From Kiritimatiellia bacterium (lineage in GTDB: Bacteria > Verrucomicrobiota > Kiritimatiellia > RFP12 > UBA1067): a stretch of DNA of 36,595 nt. Location of the stretch: contig JAFRDO010000094.1 in assembly GCA_017403825.1 (NCBI GenBank), positions 1-36,595 of the forward strand. Reading direction: 5' to 3'. Each line of letters begins with the position of its first letter. The stretch's first letter is position 1. Shown here in pieces: positions 1 through 7,915 of this stretch. The notes beneath the pieces are model-generated. The model ran no database searches. It was not told the DNA's origin and was given only the letters and a program-made list of their open reading frames with translations. Made by a program: the position numbers and the translations under genes.

Positions 1-1
1 C

Positions 2-379
2 TACAACTACATCGCACGGTGTTTTGTGCTGATTGATTTGAAGGTGGGTGAGATTACACCTGAAGATATCGGGCAAATGCAACTTTACAAACATTATTAT
101 GAACGGGAAATGTTGAGTCCGGGCGACAATCCGCCTGTCGGGATTGTTCTGGGTTCGGAGCGTGACGATGCCGTCATCGCCTACACGCTGAACGAACACG
201 AGCGTAATCTGTTCGCCGTCAAGTACCATCTGAACCTGCCTACAGAAGAAGAACTGCGCCTTGAATTGCAGCGCGAACGCGCCGCAATCGAGGAGGCCAT
301 GGCGCTTCGCGCCCTGCCGCCGCCAGAGTCGGGAAGATATTCCGCACCTCGCAAGACCTCCAAAGGGGGCAAACGATGA
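2..379 (+). CDS. DUF1016/YhcG-family PDDEXK nuclease, C-terminal part (5' end outside window)
   Basis: The reading frame is open from base 2 and has no start inside the window, so this is the 3' end of a longer gene. The peptide begins YNYIARCFVLIDLKVG and continues with TPEDIGQMQLY, NPPVGIVL and FAVKYHLNLPTEEEL. These are hallmarks of the C-terminal PD-(D/E)xK nuclease domain of DUF1016 (YhcG) proteins, with IDLK as the nuclease core. An internal GTG at 26 is a Val codon and not a start. Family members are usually about 350 residues and often sit inside type I restriction-modification loci, which fits hsdM starting about 240 bp downstream. The biological role of the family is poorly known. 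The family call is firm; a defence role is inferred from context. Confidence 0.88.
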   Translation, partial: YNYIARCFVLIDLKVGEITPEDIGQMQLYKHYYEREMLSPGDNPPVGIVLGSERDDAVIAYTLNEHERNLFAVKYHLNLPTEEELRLELQRERAAIEEAMALRALPPPESGRYSAPRKTSKGGKR

Positions 380-430
380 CATTTCAAGCTCAAAGCCAGC
401 CATTGTGAGATCGTTTGAGGGTTGTTTTTT

Positions 431-439
431 TGGTATACT
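431..439 (+). promoter_or_regulatory. Extended -10 promoter ahead of the hsd locus
   Basis: TGGTATACT follows a run of seven T residues. It matches the extended -10 form (TGnTATAAT) seen repeatedly in this window, with one mismatch. No good -35 is seen at 17 bp. It would give a transcript starting near 446 and covering the small ORF at 463 and hsdM. Confidence 0.5.
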
Positions 440-462
440 ATCGCCCAGAAAGCGAATGACGA

Positions 463-573
463 ATGAGAGGCAAATCGACAGATAGCGCCCTCAAGCGCGA
501 CATTCTGGAACGGCACGTTCCGGAGGAGGTTCTTGCACCGATCAATCATCACTTATTGCCGAAAGGAATGTGA
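463..573 (+). CDS. Small ORF (36 aa) upstream of hsdM, function unknown
   Basis: An ATG at 463 opens a 36-codon frame ending in TGA at 571. The peptide starts MRGKSTDSALKRDILERHV and ends with LLPKGM. It is charged, has a helix-like middle and no membrane segment. It lies just downstream of the TGGTATACT promoter and two bases before an AUG mini-frame (575-616) that abuts hsdM. The ribosome site is weak (AGAAAG). I do not recognise a family. It could be a regulatory leader or small accessory protein of the hsd locus, or a chance frame. Confidence 0.35.
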   Translation: MRGKSTDSALKRDILERHVPEEVLAPINHHLLPKGM

Positions 574-617
574 AATGACGAAACATGGCGAAAAGGAAAT
601 GCGGAGGTTGTCGTAAG

Positions 618-2102
618 ATGGCGAGGAATTCGGCTAAAGAGCAAGGTGCGATGTCGGCGGCGAGCGTTTTCAAGGCGATTGACAATGTCTTGAAGAAGCC
701 CGGATGCGGGTGTTCGGGTTCACTTGATTACATGGAGCAGTCAAGCTGGCTGCTGTTCTTGCGTTATCTTGATGCGCGCGAGGAGGAACGCAAGCTTGAG
801 GCGCGGCTGAATGGCAAGGTGTACGAGCCGGCGCTGCCCAGGAGACTGCGGTGGAGCGAGTGGGCATATCCGCTGGATGCCGAGGGCAAGCTTGACTATG
901 AGAAGATGCTGAAGGGCGACGAATTGCTGAGCTTCGTCCGGCAGCAGCTGTTCCCGGGATTGAAGCGGCTTCGCGATGAGAACCCCGACACGAATTCGCT
1001 CCAGTATCGCATCGGCTCCATCTTCACCGAGATGACCTGCAAGTTCACGAGCGGCTATTCCATCCGCGAGGTCATCGACCTCATCCAGCCGCTCCGGTTC
1101 CAGACCGAAGAGGACCGGCACGAGCTTTCGGTACTTTACGAGTCGCGGCTGGGCGAAATGGGGAATGCCGGACGCGACGGAGGCCAGTACTACACGCCGC
1201 GGTCGCTGATCCGGGTGATGATGCGCGTCATTGATCCGCAGCTCGGCGAGAAGGTCTATGACGGCGCTTGCGGATCGGGCGGATTTCTCTGCGAGGCCTT
1301 CAACTACATGAAGGAGCGCAACAAGGACAATCCGAAGGCCTACGACATCCTTCAGCACAGGACCTTCTTCGGCGGCGAGGTTAAGGCGCTCCCGTATGTT
1401 ACGGCGCAGATGAACTGCATTCTGCACGGGCTTGAGTCGCCGAACATCGTCTATGGCAATACGCTCGCGCAGAAGATCGCCGATTTTTCGGAGCGCGACC
1501 GCGTCCATGTGATCCTCGCCAATCCTCCGTTCGGGGCGGGCGTGAACAAGTCGGATCAGGAGAACTTCACCGTCCGGACGAGCGAGACGGCGCTCCTGTT
1601 CCTTGAACACTTCATCGCCAAGCTGAAGGTGGGCGGACGAGCGGCGATTGTCATCAAGAACACGTTCCTCTCCAATACGGACAACGCCTCGGTTGCGCTT
1701 CGCAAGATGCTGCTGGCGCGGTGTGAACTGGAATGGGTGCTGGACCTTCCGCAGAAGGTGTTTGCAGCGGGCGTGCACACGGTTGTCCTATTCTTCCGCA
1801 AGGGCAAGGAGACGAAGAAGCCGATCAACTACTATCAGCTCGACCTCAAGGGCGTGTCCCTCGGCAAGACGCGTCCGCTGAACGAGGACGATCTCGCGGA
1901 GTTCGAGAAGCTGGCGAAGGGTGGCAAGGTCAAGACCGCGGCGCATTGGACGGTTGAACCGAAGGCCGTCAATCAGGAGACCTGCGACCTTTCGGTGGTG
2001 AACCCCAACATCGAGGAAGAGAAGCTGCCGTCCGCAGCGGAGTGCAAGGCGAAGATCAAGTCGATCTATGCCGAGATCGGCGAAATCATCAAAGGGATGT
2101 GA
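618..2102 (+). CDS. hsdM: Type I restriction-modification methyltransferase subunit HsdM
   Basis: N6-adenine DNA methyltransferase subunit of a type I system. It methylates the host recognition site with HsdS and joins HsdR for restriction. The N-terminal helical domain contains SLDYMEQSSWLLFLRYLDA. The SAM motif I DGACGSGGF is at about residues 215-223, preceded by GQYYTPRSLIRVM, and the catalytic NPPF motif is at about 302. At 494 aa the length is normal. The frame stays open to an ATG at 585, but I prefer 618. GGAGG lies 10 bases before it, and a 13-codon mini-frame (575-616) with its own AAAGGAA site ends one base before 618, suggesting translational coupling. An internal ATG at 651 (MSAASVFKAID) is another candidate. 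The next gene, an AlbA_2 remnant, follows after 15 bases. Confidence 0.95.
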   Translation: MARNSAKEQGAMSAASVFKAIDNVLKKPGCGCSGSLDYMEQSSWLLFLRYLDAREEERKLEARLNGKVYEPALPRRLRWSEWAYPLDAEGKLDYEKMLKGDELLSFVRQQLFPGLKRLRDENPDTNSLQYRIGSIFTEMTCKFTSGYSIREVIDLIQPLRFQTEEDRHELSVLYESRLGEMGNAGRDGGQYYTPRSLIRVMMRVIDPQLGEKVYDGACGSGGFLCEAFNYMKERNKDNPKAYDILQHRTFFGGEVKALPYVTAQMNCILHGLESPNIVYGNTLAQKIADFSERDRVHVILANPPFGAGVNKSDQENFTVRTSETALLFLEHFIAKLKVGGRAAIVIKNTFLSNTDNASVALRKMLLARCELEWVLDLPQKVFAAGVHTVVLFFRKGKETKKPINYYQLDLKGVSLGKTRPLNEDDLAEFEKLAKGGKVKTAAHWTVEPKAVNQETCDLSVVNPNIEEEKLPSAAECKAKIKSIYAEIGEIIKGM

Positions 2103-2117
2103 ACGGAGGACGTGATA

Positions 2118-2417
2118 ATGCGCTGGACGATTGAACGGTTGAAGAACGCCCGCGAGTCGGAGGACAAGGTCGAATTCAAGCGAGCCGAGGGTGGAAATTT
2201 TGCCTATGATGGAGGCTCGCGCACAAAACCTGCAGAGCGCCGTCGTTGTATTCTTGGGTATATTATTGGTACAGGATCAGGGACACGATACAGTATCAGC
2301 GAGGACTTCAAAAAGGGATCTGAATTTTTAGGTGAAATTTTTGATTTGGGATTGGCAGAGTTTAATCGACGTCATGACACCGGAAATGTCCAAAAGACGG
2401 CGCCGAATGGGAGTTGA
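2118..2417 (+). pseudogene. Internally deleted AlbA_2 (Schlafen-type) ATP-binding gene remnant
   Basis: About 100 residues from ATG 2118 (GGAGGA seven bases upstream; a GTG at 2112 is also possible). The N-terminus, with KVEFKRAEGGNFAYDGGS and then TKPAERRRCILGY, is the start of an AlbA_2 domain as found in ATP-binding genes embedded in type I loci. A full-length protein would continue with ALANEGGG-like residues and several hundred more. Instead the frame switches near 2262 to IIGTGSGTRYSISEDF, which resembles the C-terminal winged-helix tail (GxGRGTRYxLS) of the same class. The base composition becomes AT-rich at the same point. I read this as a large in-frame internal deletion or chimera, probably non-functional. 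It sits between hsdM and hsdS. Confidence 0.7.
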
Positions 2418-2483
2418 AAGAAACGCAAAAATGCCGATAATGCGCAATAAATCTAATAATTGTAAAAATAATTAACATTATAA

Positions 2484-3593
2484 ATGGCCAAAACACGTCC
2501 AAGATTTCAAGCAGAAAGCATAATAAAGACCTGGCCTATGGTCCTGCTGGGGGATGTGTGCGAGGTCCGAGCAGGGGCCAATTATAAGGATGTTGAAGAC
2601 CCTAATGGACGATATCCGATTTATGGAACTGGTGGAATTATGGGGCGTGCTTCGCAATATCGTTGCCCAGCGCATTCTGTCATAGTTGGTCGTAAGGGAA
2701 CCTTGGACAATCCTTTTCTTGTTCATGAACCCTTTTGGAATATTGATACTTGTTTTGGGGTTGTTCCTTCAGGAAAGATTGTTCCTGAATATTTGTTCCG
2801 CTTTTGCCAAGGGTTTGATTTTTATTCTCTAGTTCCGGCATCGGGTAGACCAAGCACAACATCAGATGCGGTTAGGTCAATTGAAATCCCTCTTCCCCCT
2901 CTCTCCGTTCAGCGCGAGATTGTGGCGCGATTGGAGCGGGAACTTGCCGCGGTGGAGAAGATGAAGAAGGGCTTCGAAGCCCTTGCCGAAACCGCCAAGG
3001 CCGAATTCAAGGCCGAGTTGAAAGAGGTGTTTGAGGAAGATTGCTCTTGCGAAAAGACTTGGGATGAGGTTTTTTATACAACAACTGGGAAATTGGATTC
3101 TAATTGCGCGATCTCTGACGGGAAATATCCATTCTTTACGTGTTCGAAAGAAGTTCTTAGGATTAATGAATGGGCATTTGATTGTGAAGCTCTTTTGTTA
3201 GCAGGAAACAATGCCGCAGGGAAATATGATGTTAAACATTATGTTGGCAAATTCAATGCCTATCAAAGAACATATGTCTTAACGTTAAAGAACGCGGATT
3301 GGGAATATAAGCTCTTTCAGGCGCAGCTGGAGAATTTATTGCAATATCTACAGGATAAATCAAAAGGCACGGGTACTCGTTATCTGACAATGGGTATACT
3401 CAGGACATTGCGGTTCTATGTCCCTGAGCCGTTCGTCCAGCGCGAGGTGGTGGCGCGGCTTGATGGGGCGAAAGCGAAGGCCGAGAAACTGGAGGCGAAG
3501 GCGCAGGAGGGCGTGGCCGTCTGTGAGACAATGCGCAAGGCGATTTTGAAGGAGGCGTTTTCCCCATATGGTGCAGGAGAGGTAGCGTTATGA
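2484..3593 (+). CDS. hsdS: Type I restriction-modification specificity subunit HsdS
   Basis: DNA-recognition subunit of the type I complex. It has the standard two-repeat layout. Target recognition domain 1 (about residues 18-135) ends with IPLPPLSVQREIVARL and a helical spacer rich in K, E and A. Target recognition domain 2 (about 190-310) ends with FVQREVVARL and a second helix. At 369 aa the length is typical. The ATG at 2484 has no clear Shine-Dalgarno and sits in an AT-rich stretch; ATG 2538 is an alternative. The recognition domains are visibly AT-richer than the conserved helices, a mosaic pattern expected from domain exchange. The stop overlaps the next start as ATGA (3590-3593). Confidence 0.94.
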   Translation: MAKTRPRFQAESIIKTWPMVLLGDVCEVRAGANYKDVEDPNGRYPIYGTGGIMGRASQYRCPAHSVIVGRKGTLDNPFLVHEPFWNIDTCFGVVPSGKIVPEYLFRFCQGFDFYSLVPASGRPSTTSDAVRSIEIPLPPLSVQREIVARLERELAAVEKMKKGFEALAETAKAEFKAELKEVFEEDCSCEKTWDEVFYTTTGKLDSNCAISDGKYPFFTCSKEVLRINEWAFDCEALLLAGNNAAGKYDVKHYVGKFNAYQRTYVLTLKNADWEYKLFQAQLENLLQYLQDKSKGTGTRYLTMGILRTLRFYVPEPFVQREVVARLDGAKAKAEKLEAKAQEGVAVCETMRKAILKEAFSPYGAGEVAL

Positions 3594-5329
3594 AATATTC
3601 GAATGCAGAACTTTGTGCGATGGTGGATGAATTCCGCGAATTTGCGGCGGAACCATCGTGGCTTGAATTCAAGACCGGCATGAAGGATCCGGTGCAGATT
3701 GCCAAATACATTTCGGGACTGTCGAACGTTGCCGCCTATGCGGGGAATACTCATGGCTATCTCGTTTGGGGAGTTAATGACGAGACGCATGAGGTCGAGA
3801 CCTCGGATTTTGATCCGGATGTTGTAAAGGCGGAGAAGAATCAGCCATTGCGCCTTTGGCTCAAGTTGGTGCTCAAACCGCAGCTTGAATTCGAATTTTA
3901 TCCGTTTGAGTATGATGGACGGAAGGGCGTGATTCTGGAAATAGAAGCGGCATATCGTCAGCCGGTCACTTTCCGTGGCATGGGTTATGTGCGCATTGGT
4001 TCGGCTCTGACTGAGTTGTCCAAGGAACCCAAGATTGCGGCGGCGATCTATCGCACACTTGGGCATGATTGGTCGGCGGATATTGTCCACGGAGCGGGAA
4101 TTGAAGATTTGGATCCGGCGGCCATTGCCTATGCGCGTGAACTATTTGCCGACAGGCACAAGGGAGAACCGTGTGCGGAGGAATCTAAGTCTTGGGATAT
4201 AGAGACCTTCCTCAACAAGGCCAAGATGGCGATTGACGGAAAGTTGACGCGTGCGGGCGTTTTGCTGCTGGGCAAGGCAGAGAAGGCGCACCTTGTTGCC
4301 CCGGCATTCGCACGCATTACCTGGCATTTAATGGACAAGGATGGCAACACGCTTGATTTCAAGCATTTTGGGTTGCCGTTTATCTTTGCGGCGCGTGATG
4401 CGTTGGCCAAGATTCGCAGCATTACCCTGCGAGTCATGCCAGACGATTCGTTCATCCCGGTTGACATCGCCCAGTATGACGCATGGGTGCTTCGCGAATC
4501 CCTGCACAATTGTATTGCCCATCAGGATTATGCACGGCGTAGTGACGTGGTCGTATCCGAGTTCCCTGACCGAGTTGTGTTCGCCAATGCAGGGGAGTTT
4601 CGCCCCGGATCAGTTGAGAAGGTGATTTACGGCAATTCAAGACCACGAGATTACCCCAATCAGCAGCTGGTGGATGCGATGGTGGAATTGAAGATGGTTG
4701 ATACGCTTGGCTCTGGCATTCGGCGCATGTACATGACGCAAAAGAAAAACTCAATGCCGATGCCAGACTATGATTTGTCGGATGATGAAGTCAAGGTGAC
4801 GGTGTTTGGCAAAATTTTTGATGAGCGATATGCACGAATTCTTTTGAAGAAGACGAATATTTCGCTTGATCGTGCGGTTGCATTGGATAGGATACAGAAG
4901 GGCGGAGTCGTGGATCGGGACTTGGCCCAACTGTTGAGACGAGAAGGGCTTGTGGAGGGACGTTATCCGCGCCTTTATCCAGCAGGCAAAATAGCGGAGA
5001 AAACAAATCGCGTAGAAGACTACCTTGAAGCCAAGGCCTACGACGATGTGTTTTACATGCAACGAGTGTTGGAATTTATTTGCGCCAAAGGCAAGGTGAC
5101 GCGGAAGCAAATAAACGGATTGCTTTTGCGCCACATGTCTGGAACGATGGATGAAAAGCAAAAGTTGACGAAGATTGGGAACCTTCTTTCGCTGAAACTT
5201 AAGAAGCGACTCGGCTGGATTGAGAGTGAGGGCAGCACATCCGGGGCGTATTGGTCATTGACGAGTAAAGGGCGAGAAGTTTGCCGTAAGGGCAATCCTT
5301 CTTGTAAGAAGCGGTGTAAGAAGTTGTAA
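3590..5329 (+). CDS. AlbA_2/Schlafen-type ATP-binding protein (RecG-C-like), hsd-linked
   Basis: 579 aa, translationally coupled to hsdS by a 4-base ATGA overlap. The N-terminal AlbA_2 domain is at about residues 20-150 (WLEFKTGMKDP, SNVAAYAGNTHGYLVWGV). It is followed by a GHKL-type ATP-binding domain of the HATPase_c_4 kind: ESLHNCIAHQDY with Asn near 307, FPDRVVFANAGEF, and VDTLGSGIRRMY. The tail is winged-helix-like (GAYWSLTSKGREV). Such proteins are often annotated as putative transcriptional regulators or RecG-like ATP-binding proteins and are common riders in type I loci; their activity is not established. The final codons (NPSCKKRCKKL) are written by a 10-bp tandem repeat that also supplies the stop codon. 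GC content is lower than in hsdR and downstream genes, consistent with acquisition. Confidence 0.85.
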   Translation: MKYSNAELCAMVDEFREFAAEPSWLEFKTGMKDPVQIAKYISGLSNVAAYAGNTHGYLVWGVNDETHEVETSDFDPDVVKAEKNQPLRLWLKLVLKPQLEFEFYPFEYDGRKGVILEIEAAYRQPVTFRGMGYVRIGSALTELSKEPKIAAAIYRTLGHDWSADIVHGAGIEDLDPAAIAYARELFADRHKGEPCAEESKSWDIETFLNKAKMAIDGKLTRAGVLLLGKAEKAHLVAPAFARITWHLMDKDGNTLDFKHFGLPFIFAARDALAKIRSITLRVMPDDSFIPVDIAQYDAWVLRESLHNCIAHQDYARRSDVVVSEFPDRVVFANAGEFRPGSVEKVIYGNSRPRDYPNQQLVDAMVELKMVDTLGSGIRRMYMTQKKNSMPMPDYDLSDDEVKVTVFGKIFDERYARILLKKTNISLDRAVALDRIQKGGVVDRDLAQLLRREGLVEGRYPRLYPAGKIAEKTNRVEDYLEAKAYDDVFYMQRVLEFICAKGKVTRKQINGLLLRHMSGTMDEKQKLTKIGNLLSLKLKKRLGWIESEGSTSGAYWSLTSKGREVCRKGNPSCKKRCKKL

Positions 5330-5364
5330 GAAATTGTAAGAAGTTGTAAGGAAGTGTAAGAAAT
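5303..5364 (+). repeat. Tandem 10-bp repeat (TGTAAGAAGT-like), six units
   Basis: TGTAAG recurs at 5303, 5315, 5325, 5335, 5345 and 5355. Five copies are exactly 10 bp apart and the first is 12 bp from the second. The array crosses the stop codon of the AlbA_2 gene and leads into the hsdR upstream region. A 10-bp unit is not a multiple of three, so copy changes would alter the C-terminus of the upstream protein. One-turn spacing also suits a repeated protein-binding site. Confidence 0.85.
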
Positions 5365-5473
5365 TGAAAATTGAGCGTATTTGTTTGGATTGTATAAGAA
5401 TTAGCGAATAGGGTTTTGTTAGCGTATGAAACGGGAATTGCGTGTATGAGGAAGCAAAGGAGGTGGCGTTTAA

Positions 5474-7840
5474 ATGAACGAAGCACAAGTTCGACATGAT
5501 CTGATAGACCCGGCGCTGAAGGCGGCGGGGTGGGAGTCGCTGCCGGCGAAGGTGGCGGTCGAGCAGACGATTGCGCCTGGGCCCGTCAGCCAGGAGGACG
5601 GGCAGAGCCACAATCCCGAATTCGCCGACTATGTGCTGATGTACGGCAACCGGCGGATTGCCGTCGTGGAGGCGAAGGCGTCGGACAAGAACTACCGCGC
5701 GGGCGAGGCGCAGGCGCGAAAGTACGCAGCGGCGCTGGGCGTGCGGTTCGCCTACGCGACGAACGGCTCGCAGGTCTTCTGCATGGATCTCACGTTCGGC
5801 ACCACTTCGACGGTCGAGCTGGAAGGCTTCCCGACGCCGACCGAGCTGATGGCGGTGCTGGAGAAGGAAACGGCTTCGCTCTTGGAGAAGATCTGCCGCG
5901 AAATCCCGTGGTCGTTCGCAGGCAACCGCGGCATCCGCTACTATCAGGAGCGGGCTGTCGAGGGCGTCATCAAGGCGCTTGGCTCGGGGAAGAAGAATGC
6001 GCTCGTCACGCTCGCGACCGGAACGGGCAAGACCTTCATCGCCTATCAGCTTTGCCATAAGCTCGTCGCGGCGAAATGGACGCGGCAGGGGATGGGACTG
6101 CGCAAGCCGCGCATTCTCTTTTTGACCGACCGCAACATCCTCGCGGACCAGGCGCTCGACAGTTTTGCGTTCGCCGAGGGGGATTGCTATCGGCTCAAGG
6201 CGGCGGTGGACAATCCGCCGCTCGACCGCATCGTCTATTTTACGCTTTATCAGACGCTGCTGGGCAAGGAGGGCGAGTGCGAGAATGCGGCCGAGGGCGA
6301 GGTCGAGAAGCCGAAGGTGAAGTTCGAGAAGTTCCCGCGGGACTTCTTCGACCTCGTCATCATCGATGAGTGTCACCGCGGCGGAGCGAACGACGAGAGC
6401 GAATGGCATGCGGTGCTGGAGTATTTCGCAAGCGCGTCGCACGTGGGGCTGACGGCCACGCCGAAATGTGACACCAACCGCGACACCTACAAGTATTTCG
6501 GCAAACCAGTCTACACCTATTCTCTCCGTCAGGGCATTGAGGACGGATTCCTCACGCCCTACCGCGTCAAGAAGTGCGAGTCGACGATCAAGGACTACAG
6601 GAAGGTCGAAGGGGATCAAATATCCGATCCGGAGAAGGTGGACGGGAACGTCACCTATTCGCCGGACAAGATTCAGCGCGAGCATTTCGTGATTCCGAAG
6701 CGCGACCGCCACATGGTCGAGGAGTTGTTCAAGGTGATGCCGTTCGACCAGAAGGCGTTGGTGTTCTGCGCGACGCAGGAACACGCGGCGATAATTGCGC
6801 AGGCGATTCGCGAGGAGGCGAAGAAACACGGCATTGACTATCCGCATTACTGCGAGCGCGTGACGGCTGATGACGGCGCAACGGGAGACCAGTATCTTCG
6901 CGAGTTCCGCAATTCCGATCTGCCGGTGCCGACGATTCTCACGACGAGTCAGAAGCTGACGACTGGGGTGGACGCCTGCAATGTCCGTTCGATCGTGCTG
7001 ATGCGCGAGGTGAAGAGCATGGTGGAGTTCAAGCAGATCATCGGACGCGGCACTCGGCTTTATGAGGGCAAGCCGTATTTCGTCATCTACGATTTCACGG
7101 ATGCGAGCGATCGGTTCCAGGATGACGGCTGGGACGGTCCGACGATCTGCCCGAAGTGCGGGCGCGCTCCGTGCGTATGTGAGAAGGGCCCGCCCAAACC
7201 GCCGCGGCCCAAACAGGTCTGCAAGGTCTGTAGATGCAATCCGTGCGTCTGCCCCAAGCCGCCGAAGAAGTCCGTGACAATCGACCTCTGGGACGGACGG
7301 CAGATTTCCGCGACCTGGGAGGACAAGGTCATTCTCGACAACGAGATGCTGGATGTGAAGGAGTTCCTGGTCCGCTTTGCGAATGCAATCCGCCGCTTTA
7401 CCAAGGACGAGCAAGGGCTTCGCGGCAAATGGCAGGAGATGGAGGAGCGGAGCAATCTCTTGGAGGAGTTGGCGGTTTTGGGCTTTACCGAGGAGAAACT
7501 GCGTGAGATCCAGCAGAAGACCGAGCGGCAGGAGTACGATGTCCTTGATATCACTCTTGATCTCGTGTATGCCGTTGCGCCGATCAAGCGGGCGATGAGG
7601 GCGGAACGCCTTGCGGAGAAGCTTGCCTTGCTCACTCCGCAGCAGCGGGCGCTTGCCGAGGTGATTCTGCGCAACTATGTGAATGATGGCGTCTGGACGC
7701 TCTCGATGAAGGGCTTCAGCGATCTCCTGAAGCAGCGCTACGGTTCTATCTCCGAAGCTCTGTCGAAGCTGTCCTTCCCGACGCTCGATCATGCATTGAA
7801 CTATTATTCCGACATCCAGCACTGGCTCTACGCCGCGTAG
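5474..7840 (+). CDS. hsdR: Type I restriction-modification restriction subunit HsdR
   Basis: 788 aa motor and nuclease subunit. It cuts unmodified DNA after ATP-driven translocation. The N-terminal PD-(D/E)xK nuclease has Asp-52 (FADYVLM) and Glu-66/Lys-68 (VVEAKA). The superfamily 2 helicase has Walker A ATGTGKT (Lys near 186), a DECH box at about 298-301, GLTATPK, and QIIGRGTRL in motif VI. The C-terminal region resembles the EcoEI HsdR C-domain, suggesting a type IB-like system (tentative). An unusual insert at about residues 559-597 carries paired Cys knuckles (CPKCGRAPCVC and CKVCRCNPCVC) around a Pro/Lys linker, a likely zinc-binding ribbon. The start is supported by AGGAGGTGG about eight bases before the ATG. 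About 145 bp including the 10-bp repeats separate it from the AlbA_2 gene. Confidence 0.95.
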   Translation: MNEAQVRHDLIDPALKAAGWESLPAKVAVEQTIAPGPVSQEDGQSHNPEFADYVLMYGNRRIAVVEAKASDKNYRAGEAQARKYAAALGVRFAYATNGSQVFCMDLTFGTTSTVELEGFPTPTELMAVLEKETASLLEKICREIPWSFAGNRGIRYYQERAVEGVIKALGSGKKNALVTLATGTGKTFIAYQLCHKLVAAKWTRQGMGLRKPRILFLTDRNILADQALDSFAFAEGDCYRLKAAVDNPPLDRIVYFTLYQTLLGKEGECENAAEGEVEKPKVKFEKFPRDFFDLVIIDECHRGGANDESEWHAVLEYFASASHVGLTATPKCDTNRDTYKYFGKPVYTYSLRQGIEDGFLTPYRVKKCESTIKDYRKVEGDQISDPEKVDGNVTYSPDKIQREHFVIPKRDRHMVEELFKVMPFDQKALVFCATQEHAAIIAQAIREEAKKHGIDYPHYCERVTADDGATGDQYLREFRNSDLPVPTILTTSQKLTTGVDACNVRSIVLMREVKSMVEFKQIIGRGTRLYEGKPYFVIYDFTDASDRFQDDGWDGPTICPKCGRAPCVCEKGPPKPPRPKQVCKVCRCNPCVCPKPPKKSVTIDLWDGRQISATWEDKVILDNEMLDVKEFLVRFANAIRRFTKDEQGLRGKWQEMEERSNLLEELAVLGFTEEKLREIQQKTERQEYDVLDITLDLVYAVAPIKRAMRAERLAEKLALLTPQQRALAEVILRNYVNDGVWTLSMKGFSDLLKQRYGSISEALSKLSFPTLDHALNYYSDIQHWLYAA

Positions 7841-7915
7841 GGAGCAGTGTGATGAAGTGTGGATATCTTAAAAGGGTCGGTCCATTAGTGGAGTAGAAAT
7901 GATGGAGTAGAGACA

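Noticed and set aside
741..1778. 345-codon minus-strand frame over hsdM
   Set aside because: Shadow of hsdM with no ribosome site or recognisable motif.
5255..7822. 855-codon open frame on the minus strand
   Set aside because: It lies antisense to hsdR, is rich in Arg, Leu and His as expected of a GC-biased shadow frame, and has no domain. The plus frame has every HsdR motif.
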